A program made the translations under genes and the position numbers. Of a stretch of 64,000 nucleotides of DNA, positions 53,165 to 61,043 are shown one piece after another; positions within the stretch are counted from its first letter, which is position 1, and every line of letters starts with the position of its first letter. The notes below the pieces were generated by a model, which searched no databases, was not told where the DNA came from, and saw nothing but the letters and a program-made list of their open reading frames with translations. The stretch is from the NCBI RefSeq assembly GCF_900096915.1, contig NZ_FMYK01000003.1, forward strand, positions 1 through 64,000, given 5' to 3'. The DNA is from Acinetobacter marinus (GTDB lineage Bacteria > Pseudomonadota > Gammaproteobacteria > Pseudomonadales > Moraxellaceae).

Positions 53165-53225
53165 ACCAGTCAATGGCTTGTCAATTTTATTATCAAATAA
53201 TGTGAGATGTTTTGGGAGTTTTACC

Positions 53226-53609
53226 ATGCGTTTTTTATATCCATCATTACTGAGTTGTGCTGTGGTTGTGAGTGCATTTACCGCCAGCGCTGTGAGTGCA
53301 CAGACACCAAGCCAAACACCTGCCTATTATGTTGCAGAGTTTCAAGCAACCGATCGGGAAGCAATCAAGCCATATAGTGCACAAGTGGAATCAACCTTTA
53401 AGCCTTATAGTGGCAGATTTGTGATCCGTGGCGGAGAAGCGGATGTTAAAGAAGGCTTTGGCGTGCAAGGTCGTTTGGTGATGATCAAGTTTGACAGTTT
53501 AAAGCAAGCGCAAGATTGGTACAGCTCGGATGCATACCAAAAGCTGATTCCAATCCGACATAGTGCAGGGAACTCCAGAACCTATATCGTAGAAGGCTTA
53601 GCTGAATAG
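53226..53609 (+). CDS. DUF1330 protein with signal peptide
   Basis: The start at 53226 (MRFLYPSLLS) has GGGAG upstream; the frame extends 16 codons earlier. 127 aa: a clear signal peptide (CAVVVSAFTASAVSAQ), then a DUF1330 dimeric alpha-beta barrel (YYVAEFQATDREAIKPYSAQVESTFKPYSGRFVIRGGEADV, LVMIKFDSLKQAQDWYSSDAYQKLIPIR). Most DUF1330 proteins are cytoplasmic, so export is unusual. Function unknown. Confidence 0.85.
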   Translation: MRFLYPSLLSCAVVVSAFTASAVSAQTPSQTPAYYVAEFQATDREAIKPYSAQVESTFKPYSGRFVIRGGEADVKEGFGVQGRLVMIKFDSLKQAQDWYSSDAYQKLIPIRHSAGNSRTYIVEGLAE

Positions 53610-53686
53610 TATGGCATGCTTAAAAAGGTAGTCATCATCACCGATTTATAATTCTGATCAATCAAAAATATATCCATGGAGGTTTT

Positions 53687-54448
53687 ATGCATTTTAATTT
53701 TAAAAAAACTCAGCCAGATTCTAAACAAACGACATCATATTTCAAAGCAATTGCCGCAATTGGCATTGGACTCAGTTTATGTACTCAATCCATTTTTGCA
53801 AAGGAAAAAGATATGTTAAGCACTCAACAGCAAAACATCATCCCAGTTGCTGCGTTTACTGCAAACGGAGATATTACTGCGTTAAAACAAGCCATTGGTA
53901 AAGGACTTGACGCTGGATTGAGCATCAATCAAATCCGTGAAGTGCTGATTCAGATGTATGCTTATGTTGGTTTTCCTCGCAGTCTGAACGGCATCAATGC
54001 CATGGTGGAGGTCTTGGATGAGCGTAAAGCGCAGGGCATCAAGGACACAGTCGGTCAAGATGCAACGCCTTTGCCAAAAGACACCGACATCAATGCCAAA
54101 GGTAATCAAACGCGTAATGACATCTTTAAAACAGACCTAACCCATAATCAGGCAGCATATGCGCAGTTTGCACCCATGATTGATGTGTATCTCAAAGAGC
54201 ATTTGTTTGGTGATATTTTTGCACGAGATGTGCTGGATTATCAGCAGAGAGAGCTTGCGACAGTGGCTGCCTTAGCTGCGATTTCTGGTACTGATGCGCA
54301 GCTCAAAGGACATTTAAATGCTTCAATGAATGTCGGGCTCACACCAGAACAGCTTGATGCTTTTGCACAAATCATGCGTCAAGCGGTCAGTCCTGAGTCG
54401 GGACAGCGTATCGAAACATTGCTCGCTGAAATTGAAGCCAGCCGATGA
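53687..54448 (+). CDS. Exported carboxymuconolactone decarboxylase-family protein
   Basis: 253-aa protein with an N-terminal hydrophobic signal (FKAIAAIGIGLSLCTQSIFAKE). Two CMD-like helical units follow. The first, around residues 60-115, has LSINQIREVLIQMYAYVGFPRSLNGINAMVEVL; the second, around 180-245, has RELATVAALAAISGTDAQLKGHLNASMNVGLTPEQL. The redox CxxC of AhpD is absent, so it is not a clear peroxidase. GGAGG precedes the ATG. It may act on lactones or quinones in the periplasm. Confidence 0.85.
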   Translation: MHFNFKKTQPDSKQTTSYFKAIAAIGIGLSLCTQSIFAKEKDMLSTQQQNIIPVAAFTANGDITALKQAIGKGLDAGLSINQIREVLIQMYAYVGFPRSLNGINAMVEVLDERKAQGIKDTVGQDATPLPKDTDINAKGNQTRNDIFKTDLTHNQAAYAQFAPMIDVYLKEHLFGDIFARDVLDYQQRELATVAALAAISGTDAQLKGHLNASMNVGLTPEQLDAFAQIMRQAVSPESGQRIETLLAEIEASR

Positions 54449-54508
54449 AATCCTGACTTGTGATGTGAATTGAAGATTACAGAAAAATACATCAATAAAG
54501 AGGAATAA

Positions 54509-55075
54509 ATGAGCAAAGACATTTTTGAACGATTGCGATCAGGCGACACCATTCGTCCCAATGATCCTGAAGGGCATAAAATGCTAGAAGCCTCTTTTCA
54601 GACGATTGCTGTGATGCAAAAGCTCAATACCTCGAGCGAACCTGAGCAAATCCGTACCTATTTAAGCGAAATGATTGGTCAGCAAATCCATGAAAGCACG
54701 ACGCTATTTCCACCTTTACAGATCAACTGTGGCAAGCATCTGAGTCTAGGAAAAAATGTCTTTATCAATTTTAATTGCACGATGCTTAGCCTTGGCGGGA
54801 TACGCATCGATGATGATGTGTTGATCGCACCGAATGTCAGCTTGTTGACTGAAGGTCATCCACTCGACCCAACACAACGACATAGTTTGGTGCCAAAGCC
54901 GATTCATATCAAACGCAATGTGTGGATTGGCGCAGGTGCCACGATCTTACAAGGGGTGACTATCGGTGAAAATTCGGTGGTGGCGGCACACGCTGTCGTT
55001 TCGCAAGACGTGCCTGATCATGTGGTGGTGGCGGGAACCCCTGCAAAAGTGATTAAGCACCTTGATCAAGGATAA
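54509..55075 (+). CDS. Hexapeptide-repeat sugar O-acetyltransferase (maltose acetyltransferase-like)
   Basis: 188-aa left-handed beta-helix protein. The N-terminal Mac-type segment (IFERLRSGDTIRPNDPEGHKMLEA) precedes imperfect hexapeptide repeats (LGKNVFINFNCTMLSLGGIRIDDDVLIAPNVSLLTEGHPLD), with the catalytic His in EGHPLD, and ends AGTPAKVIK. It transfers acetyl from acetyl-CoA to a sugar, or an unknown hydroxyl acceptor. GAGGAA precedes the ATG. Confidence 0.9.
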   Translation: MSKDIFERLRSGDTIRPNDPEGHKMLEASFQTIAVMQKLNTSSEPEQIRTYLSEMIGQQIHESTTLFPPLQINCGKHLSLGKNVFINFNCTMLSLGGIRIDDDVLIAPNVSLLTEGHPLDPTQRHSLVPKPIHIKRNVWIGAGATILQGVTIGENSVVAAHAVVSQDVPDHVVVAGTPAKVIKHLDQG

Positions 55076-55158
55076 ATATTTTGAATCGCTTATGAATTGA
55101 TTGTCGATTGATCAGGTCATGATTTAGATCAGCCACAATATGACTTCAACGCAGTCCT

Positions 55159-55195
55159 AAAAGATCACTTGTCATTGCTTGCAAGTGGTCTTTTT
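55159..55195 (+). terminator. Rho-independent terminator after the acetyltransferase
   Basis: AAAAGATCACTTG (55159-55171) pairs with CAAGTGGTCTTTTT (55182-55195). Confidence 0.8.
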
Positions 55196-55230
55196 ATTTA
55201 CTGACAACAAATGAATGATTCAACGATTTA

Positions 55231-55305
55231 ATGTTTAGATTTAACGCTTATATTTAATGCTTATATTTAATGTTTAGATTTAATGTTTAGATTTGATGGT
55301 TAGAC
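55231..55305. repeat. 13-bp tandem repeats before the NAD(P)H oxidoreductase
   Basis: Five complete units and a partial sixth of ATGTTTAGATTTA or close variants (ACGCTTATATTTA, ATGCTTATATTTA) start at 55231, 55244, 55257, 55270, 55283 and 55296. They end 3 bp before the LysR-type motif. Confidence 0.85.
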
Positions 55306-55307
55306 TA

Positions 55308-55349
55308 TTTCCAAATAGGAAAAAGTGATTCTACTAATTTAGGTCTAAA
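55308..55349 (+). promoter_or_regulatory. Second LysR-type motif, upstream of the NAD(P)H oxidoreductase
   Basis: TTTCC-AAATA-GGAAAAAGTGATTCTAC then GTCTAAA at 55343-55349. Over about 45 bp this matches the element at 52045-52086 with identical spacing between GGAAAAAGT and GTCTAAA. Confidence 0.7.
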
Positions 55350-55415
55350 AATATGCAATGGCGACACTTATAATGATCACATCGAGTTGAGAACAATCAT
55401 TTAAGGAGTCAGGTT

Positions 55416-55988
55416 ATGTCCTCTATTCTATTGATTTCAGGTCACCCAAATTTAGACGCATCCGTTGCTAATCAAACTATTGTTGAAACTGTGGCGAGTG
55501 AGTTGGGTGCGCAGTTGACTGTACGTCGTTTAGACCAGTTGTATCGCAATCGTGACATTGATGTGCAGGCTGAGCAACAGGCGTTAGAAGCTGCCGATAT
55601 GATTATTTGGCAATTTCCTTTTCATTGGTATGCCATGCCAGCCTTGATGAAACGTTGGTTGGATGAAGTGTTTTTATATGGTTGGGCACATGGCAGTCAG
55701 TTTCGCCTTGCGGGCAAAAAAATCATCTTGTCTTTTACCACGGGTGCGCCATTTGATGCCTATCAGCATGGTCAAGCGATGAATAACACTGTAGATGCGT
55801 TCTTGACACCATTGCAACAAACCATTGATTTATGCCGAATCGAGTGGTTAGCACCAGTGTACTCTAACGGCATGATGACCATACCCAATGTCAGCACAGC
55901 AGAAGACATCGCTCGAGTGAAAGCGAAAGCAATCGACCATGCCAATCAACTGGTGGCACAGCTTCGTACAACAGCGCAAGCCGCCTAA
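55416..55988 (+). CDS. NAD(P)H-dependent oxidoreductase, flavodoxin-like (KefF/MdaB type)
   Basis: 190-aa flavoprotein. LISGHPNLDASVANQ is the FMN-phosphate region, IWQFPFHWYAMPALMKRWLDEVFLYGWAHG the quinone reductase signature, and FTTGAPFDAYQHG the following loop. It performs two-electron reduction of quinones. TTTAAGGAG lies before the ATG. It shares its promoter motif with the aldo/keto reductase, so the two are probably co-regulated. Confidence 0.92.
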   Translation: MSSILLISGHPNLDASVANQTIVETVASELGAQLTVRRLDQLYRNRDIDVQAEQQALEAADMIIWQFPFHWYAMPALMKRWLDEVFLYGWAHGSQFRLAGKKIILSFTTGAPFDAYQHGQAMNNTVDAFLTPLQQTIDLCRIEWLAPVYSNGMMTIPNVSTAEDIARVKAKAIDHANQLVAQLRTTAQAA

Positions 55989-56018
55989 TGTAGATCGTAG
56001 ATGATTGGGAGAAAAAGA

Positions 56019-56753
56019 ATGAAAACCACCAGCAAGAACATAGCGACCTCAGTACTTTTGGCAACGGCATTACTCAGTGGAGGAGCGCAAGCCGTCCCCG
56101 TCATGAATGTCTTTGAAATGGATATTCAAGCTGGACAAAGTGCCACATATGATGCCGTAGCACGGCAAAATATTGAGCGCTCAGTCCAAGATGAGGCGGG
56201 TACTTTAGCGATGTATGCGCTAAGCAGTACCGAGCAACCCAATAGGCGCTATATGGTGGAAATCTATCGAGATCAAGCCGCATATCAGCAGCATTTACAA
56301 TCTGAGTCCTATCAATATTTTAAAGAAAAATCACCAGAAATCTTAACTGCACACAAAGTTGCCACACCCTTACAGGTGCAATATTTGGGTGATAAAGTTG
56401 CTCCGATCACTTTAACGGACGAGCTGATTACCAATATGGTACGCATCCAAGTCCACGCCAAAGATGCGCAAGCATTCAAGCAGATCGTGATGCCTGAAAT
56501 GATCCAGTCGTTGGCTGTTGAAGATCGGGTCTTGGCAATCTATGCAGGGACAACGCAAGCGGATCCAAATACGTGGCTGTTCTTTGAAATCTATGCCAGT
56601 GAAGCGGCTTATCAGGCACATCGTCAAACTGCACATTTTCAGAAGTATTTAACCGAAACCCCAAACATGCTCGGGGAAAAGACCTTTTATCAGATCAAGC
56701 CGAGCATATTGAAAAATAAAGGTGGCTTGGATTATCCAGCACAGCAGCCTTAA
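56019..56753 (+). CDS. Exported antibiotic-biosynthesis-monooxygenase (ABM) domain protein
   Basis: The start at 56019 (MKTTSKNI) has GGGAG upstream. 244 aa: signal peptide (SVLLATALLSGGAQA), then two ABM-like ferredoxin folds. The first has MNVFEMDIQAGQSATYDAVARQNI and YMVEIYRDQAAYQQHLQSESYQYF; the second has VRIQVHAKDAQAFKQIV and LFFEIYASEAAYQAHRQTAHFQKYL. ABM domains oxidise quinone-like or haem substrates. The periplasmic location is unusual. It is followed 17 bp later by the YciI gene. Confidence 0.87.
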   Translation: MKTTSKNIATSVLLATALLSGGAQAVPVMNVFEMDIQAGQSATYDAVARQNIERSVQDEAGTLAMYALSSTEQPNRRYMVEIYRDQAAYQQHLQSESYQYFKEKSPEILTAHKVATPLQVQYLGDKVAPITLTDELITNMVRIQVHAKDAQAFKQIVMPEMIQSLAVEDRVLAIYAGTTQADPNTWLFFEIYASEAAYQAHRQTAHFQKYLTETPNMLGEKTFYQIKPSILKNKGGLDYPAQQP

Positions 56754-56770
56754 CCGTAAGGAGAAATGAA

Positions 56771-57079
56771 ATGTTTTTTATTGATATCGTCATTAAACCA
56801 GAATTTACCCAAGGCGAAGCAGGCGAATCGCTACTTGCAGGACATCGCCAATGGTTTACTCAGTATTTTGAGCGAGGTGATTTTTTATTACTTGGTCCAT
56901 ATCACAGTAAACCATATGCGGGACTGATTATCGCAAAAGCACCGAATCGTGAGGCATTGCAAAAGATTTTAGAACAAGATGTTTATTATCCTGATAAAGC
57001 CGACTATGTGGTCGAGTCGTTTGAGTTGGCGAAAATACAAGATGATCTTGCGTTTTTTAAAGAAGATCATGCGTCGTAA
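56771..57079 (+). CDS. YciI-like protein
   Basis: 102-aa protein of the YCII family: HRQWFTQYFERGDFLLLGPYHSKPYAGLIIAKAPNREALQKILEQDVYY has the central His and Asp residues of the fold. GGAG precedes the ATG. Related proteins act on small electrophilic or chlorinated compounds, but most have no known substrate. It probably shares a transcript with the ABM gene. Confidence 0.86.
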   Translation: MFFIDIVIKPEFTQGEAGESLLAGHRQWFTQYFERGDFLLLGPYHSKPYAGLIIAKAPNREALQKILEQDVYYPDKADYVVESFELAKIQDDLAFFKEDHAS

Positions 57080-57172
57080 CATGCGCTACATTTAATCCAA
57101 AAATATACTGATCGCGAAGATAGTACTGTGTTTTAGCTCAGGCAATCTTTTTATGAAAAATCGGAGAAAAAA

Positions 57173-57928
57173 ATGATTCAATCTACAGATACTCGTCAGA
57201 AAGTTGCTTTGGTGACTGGTGGTGGCACTGGTATTGGGCAAGCAATTAGTCAGACACTCGCTAAAAAAGGCTTTAAGGTTGTTATTGTTGGGCGTCGCTT
57301 AGCGGTGTTGCAAGAAACTGCACAAGATTATCCAAGCATTGATGCTGTAGTAGCCAATGTGGTCAATAGTGCCGACCTTGATCAAGTGATTGCCCATGTT
57401 CAGCAAAAATATGGACAGCTCGATGTATTAATCAATAATGCAGGTATCGCCCCTGTAACTGCCTTAGAAGATGTATCGATGGCGGAGTATAAAAATATTT
57501 TTGATTTAAATGTCGGTGCTGTGATTGACCTCACCATCAAAGCCTTACCCTTATTGAAAGCAAGCAAAGGAAAAATCATCAATATTTCAACAGGATTGGT
57601 CAACAACCCGATGCCCCATATGTCGGTATATACCGCATCTAAAGCAGCAGTACACAGCTTGACACGTAGTTGGGCAAAAGAGCTGGCAGGGGATGGAATA
57701 CAAGTCAATGTGGTCGCACCAGGTCCGACAGATACGCCACTCTATGACAATGATGGCTTAACAGCGGAGGAGTCAAAAGCGCACGTTGACGCTGTCACTC
57801 AAATCGTACCATTAGCTCGCTTTGGACAAGCGCAAGAAGTGGCTAACGTGGTAGCATTTTTAAGCTCCGATGAGGCAAGCTATATCACAGGAGCAAGCTA
57901 CGCTGCTGATGGCGGATTTGGGATTTAA
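57173..57928 (+). CDS. Short-chain dehydrogenase/reductase
   Basis: 251-aa classical SDR. VTGGGTGIGQAIS binds the nucleotide, followed by INNAGIAP and the YTASKAAVHS catalytic Tyr-Lys pair. VVAPGPTDTPLYD and ITGASYAADGG complete the fold. GGAG precedes the ATG. It would oxidise or reduce an alcohol or ketone with NAD(P)H. Substrate unknown; the setting suggests aldehyde or quinone metabolism. Confidence 0.92.
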   Translation: MIQSTDTRQKVALVTGGGTGIGQAISQTLAKKGFKVVIVGRRLAVLQETAQDYPSIDAVVANVVNSADLDQVIAHVQQKYGQLDVLINNAGIAPVTALEDVSMAEYKNIFDLNVGAVIDLTIKALPLLKASKGKIINISTGLVNNPMPHMSVYTASKAAVHSLTRSWAKELAGDGIQVNVVAPGPTDTPLYDNDGLTAEESKAHVDAVTQIVPLARFGQAQEVANVVAFLSSDEASYITGASYAADGGFGI

Positions 57929-58101
57929 TACACAGATTCGAGCAATCGGTTGAGATTGAGGCGTGTAATAGTGTTGGTATCGTTACGATACACTTCGTAG
58001 AATTAGGCAAGTTTTATAGCAGACTGCGCTATTTTGAACGATTCCACGGCGTTATGATTTTCTCGATGGTTTTCTCGTTGTTCATCATTATGGAGTACAT
58101 C

Positions 58102-58860
58102 ATGTCAGCATTACAAAACAATATCCAAAATAAAGTCATCGTCATCACTGGCGCATCAAGCGGTTTGGGTGAAACCACCGCTCGCCATTTGGCAAAACTT
58201 GGTGCAAAACTGGTTTTGGCGGCACGTCGTGTAGATCGGTTAGAACAGTTGGTCGCCGAAATCGAAGTAGAAGGCGGTCAAGCAATCGCCGTCGCAACCG
58301 ATGTCGCACAACAGGCACAAGTCGATGCATTAATTGAAAAGACGCTTTCTCACTACGGTACAGTTGATGTGCTGATCAATAATGCAGGCATTATGCCGAT
58401 GGCACCACTGGCAAAACGAAAAGTCGATGAATGGGATCAGATGATCGACATTAACATCAAAGGCGTGTTGTACGGCATTGCAGCCGTATTACCGACCATG
58501 CAAAGTAAGCAAAGTGGACACATTATTAATCTGTCTTCAGTCGCTGGGCTCAAAGTCTCTGCGGGTGTCGGTACGGTGTATAGCGCCACCAAATTTGCTG
58601 TCAAAGCGATCTCGGAAGGGCTACGAGAAGAAGTCGCAGGCGATAATATTCGAGTCACCACACTTTATCCTGGTGCGGTCGATAGTGAGCTAAAACTAGG
58701 TAGTAGTGATCAAGAGTCAGGCGCAGCAATGCAAGCCTTCTATGATGCCTATGAAATTCCAGCGGACTCAGTCGCACGTGCCATTGTTTATGCGATCGAG
58801 CAACCAGCGGATATGGCGATCAATGAGATCAGTCTACGCCCAACCAAACAGACTTTTTAA
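58102..58860 (+). CDS. Short-chain dehydrogenase/reductase (YdfG-like)
   Basis: The ATG at 58102 has GGAG upstream; the frame extends 16 codons earlier through a hydrophobic stretch that is probably not translated. 252 aa: VITGASSGLGETTARHLAKLGAKLVLAARR (NADP-type), INNAGIMPMAPL, YSATKFAVKAISEGLREE and YPGAVDSEL. Closest in look to the serine/3-hydroxypropionate dehydrogenase-like SDRs. It follows the first SDR by 170 bp. Confidence 0.92.
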   Translation: MSALQNNIQNKVIVITGASSGLGETTARHLAKLGAKLVLAARRVDRLEQLVAEIEVEGGQAIAVATDVAQQAQVDALIEKTLSHYGTVDVLINNAGIMPMAPLAKRKVDEWDQMIDINIKGVLYGIAAVLPTMQSKQSGHIINLSSVAGLKVSAGVGTVYSATKFAVKAISEGLREEVAGDNIRVTTLYPGAVDSELKLGSSDQESGAAMQAFYDAYEIPADSVARAIVYAIEQPADMAINEISLRPTKQTF

Positions 58861-59044
58861 TATTGTCTGGCTAATGCTGTCTTTTGCGCAGACTTAAGAC
58901 AGTATCGGCGGGGCATAAATAGAATGATGAGAGATATTTATCAGTCGATATTCATCTCTAGTTTAAAAATAGCATCAACCTTTCCAGAAATTATATGGAG
59001 ATCAAGATGGAAGTCTTTAAAATGGTAGTCGTGCATCAATCGAT

Positions 59045-59428
59045 ATGACCAATAGCGGTTATTTTACTGGTGGTCATGTGCGCTTAGACCCACAGTTTGA
59101 CATTGCCAGTGATCCACAAGGCAAAGCCCGTGCGGGAGCGGGTCATGTGACCTTTGAACCGAGCGCCCGCACCAACTGGCATACGCATCCGATTGGTCAA
59201 CTTCTTCTGGTCACCGCGGGTCGTGGATTTGTACAAAAAGCAGGTGAGCCTGCGCAAGTGATTCAAGCGGGTGATGTGGTGTGGATTGCAGCCGATGAAA
59301 AGCATTGGCATGGCGCAGCCAAAGACACCATGATGAGCCATTTTGCCATCAACGAAGCCGAAGATGGTGAAGTGGTGACGTGGCTTGAACCTGTCAGTGA
59401 TGAGGATTATCTGCAAGCACAAATATAA
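59045..59428 (+). CDS. Cupin protein, 5' end apparently frameshifted
   Basis: 127-aa cupin: HVTFEPSARTNWHTHPIGQLLLVTAGRGFVQ carries the metal-binding His pair and Glu/Gln, and GDVVWIAADEKHWHGA the last His. The frame begins at an ATG at 59045 without a ribosome-binding site. A well-placed start lies at 59007 (GGAG, ATG) but is in another frame. Adding one A in the AAAA run at 59019-59022 would join them into MEVFKNGSRASIDMTN, the usual cupin opening. The gene may therefore be truncated, phase-variable, or affected by a sequence error. Confidence 0.85.
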   Translation: MTNSGYFTGGHVRLDPQFDIASDPQGKARAGAGHVTFEPSARTNWHTHPIGQLLLVTAGRGFVQKAGEPAQVIQAGDVVWIAADEKHWHGAAKDTMMSHFAINEAEDGEVVTWLEPVSDEDYLQAQI

Positions 59429-59439
59429 TCTGCATGGTG

Positions 59440-60309
59440 TCAGACCGCAGTGAGCCAATCTTGTTTTGGGCTGACTTCAAAATAGCGCTTATATTCACGG
59501 CTAAATTGAGATGGGCTGTCATAACCCACTTCACTGGCAATATGGGTGATATTGGCTGAACGCAGTTTGATTTTTCGGCGTGCCTCCAAGAGACGTAAGG
59601 ATTTTTGATATTGTAGTGGTGACATTTCCGTTAAGCGTTTGAAATGTTGGTAAAAACTGGAAATGCTCATGCCAACCTGCGTGGCAAGTGTTTCCATTTC
59701 AACTGCTTCGGAAAAGTGCTGTTGCATCCAAGTCGTGGCCTCGGCAATCTGCTGGCTGTGACTATCTTGGGTGGCTAACTGTTTCAGAATATTGCCTTGT
59801 GGACTACTCATTAAAAGATAATAGATTTCTCGCTCAAGTAATGGTGCCATAAAGGCAATATCGGCAGGACGATCCACTAGGTCAATCAGACGCTGTAAGG
59901 CATTGGCAAGGGGCGACTCCAGCGCACTAATGAAATAGGCAGCAGGCGCTGAAGTGGACTCGGATTGCATCTGCATCATGGTCTCGAGCAACAATTGCTG
60001 GTTGAGCTGCATCATCAGACCAATATATGGCTTGTCTGTAGAGGCTTTGGTGATATGTGCCGTAATCGGCAATGCCATGCCATAACACATATAGCGATCT
60101 TGATCGTAAGTCATGATTTGATTGCCAAATTGCACGGTTTTTTCACCTTGTAAGACCAAACATAGACTTGGCATTTGCATGTATGTCGTGGCAGTGGTCG
60201 GATGTTGACTCATATAGATTGAAATGCCCTCAATCGGGCTTTGCCAATATTGATCTGCTTGAAGATAAGGCAAGAGTTTGAGAATAGTTGCTTCAGAAAA
60301 ATGGGACAT
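59440..60309 (-). CDS. AraC-family transcriptional regulator
   Basis: 289-aa protein. The N-terminal AraC_N-type sensor domain (TTATTYMQMPSLCLVLQGEKTVQFGNQIMTYDQDRYMCYGMALPITAHI) belongs to the group that often regulates adjacent oxidoreductase genes. The C-terminal double HTH contains METLATQVGMSISSFYQHFKRLTEMSPLQYQKSLRLLEARR and ASEVGYDSPSQFSREYKRYF. It lies 172 bp from the divergent cupin gene at 60482, its likely target, and converges with the first cupin gene. Confidence 0.92.
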   Translation of the reverse strand: MSHFSEATILKLLPYLQADQYWQSPIEGISIYMSQHPTTATTYMQMPSLCLVLQGEKTVQFGNQIMTYDQDRYMCYGMALPITAHITKASTDKPYIGLMMQLNQQLLLETMMQMQSESTSAPAAYFISALESPLANALQRLIDLVDRPADIAFMAPLLEREIYYLLMSSPQGNILKQLATQDSHSQQIAEATTWMQQHFSEAVEMETLATQVGMSISSFYQHFKRLTEMSPLQYQKSLRLLEARRKIKLRSANITHIASEVGYDSPSQFSREYKRYFEVSPKQDWLTAV

Positions 60310-60481
60310 ATTCGATATTAACTCATTGAATTTGAAATTATTTGTATCAAGAAATAACCATTATTGCATTAATTCGATCAGATTGACTATAAAACGATTT
60401 GTAGAAATAGGCAAATTTTGTAGTTTTATTCTGTGCAATTTAGGTGTAAATCTTATCCATTTTACTTTTGGGAGATGTATC

Positions 60482-60997
60482 ATGAAAACATTAAATTCGG
60501 TATTTACCCTCGTTTTAAGTAGTGTCAGTGTGCTTGGGCTAAGTCAAATGAGCTACAGTGCAACGGAGGATCAAACTCCACCGCAAATGCAAGTCATGCC
60601 TGCAGGAAGTATTCCATCACAGACTGCGCCAAGTCAGTATTTCTCAGGTCAAGCGCCACGCCTTGATATGAGTGTGAGCACTCGTGAAGCACCGTCACGG
60701 CTGAGTATGGCGAGTGTGAGCTTTGAACCGTCTGCACGCAGCAACTGGCATACTCACCCAGCAGGGCAAATGCTGATTGTCACGGCGGGGCAAGGTTATG
60801 TGCAATCTGAAGGTGGAGAGAAGATCACCATCAATCCAGGGGATATGGTCTGGACACCTGCTGGCGTAAAACATTGGCACGGCGCAACTGAAAAAAATGC
60901 CATGACCCATCTGGCGATCCAAGAGTCTGTGGATGGGAAAAATGTCAATTGGCTAGAACCTGTGACCGATGCACAGTATGCTCAGTCAAAGGATTAG
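60482..60997 (+). CDS. Exported cupin protein
   Basis: The start at 60482 has GGGAGATG upstream. 171 aa: signal peptide (LSSVSVLGLSQMSYSA), a proline-rich linker, then a cupin domain with SFEPSARSNWHTHPAGQMLIVTAGQGYVQ and GDMVWTPAGVKHWHGA. It is a paralogue of the cupin at 59045 (the NWHTHP-G-Q and KHWHGA blocks match), but with an export signal. Probably a metal-dependent enzyme or sugar/ketone-binding protein in the periplasm; function unknown. Confidence 0.88.
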   Translation: MKTLNSVFTLVLSSVSVLGLSQMSYSATEDQTPPQMQVMPAGSIPSQTAPSQYFSGQAPRLDMSVSTREAPSRLSMASVSFEPSARSNWHTHPAGQMLIVTAGQGYVQSEGGEKITINPGDMVWTPAGVKHWHGATEKNAMTHLAIQESVDGKNVNWLEPVTDAQYAQSKD

Positions 60998-61034
60998 CCA
61001 AGAGACTAGGCAGACAAAAGATTAGCCAAAAGAT
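60991..61034. repeat. Weak 14-15-bp tandem repeats after the second cupin gene
   Basis: Three units related to GATTAGCCAAAAGA start at 60991, 61005 and 61020, in the last codon and 47-bp gap before the convergent bestrophin gene. Confidence 0.45.
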
Positions 61035-61043
61035 GAGCGATGC

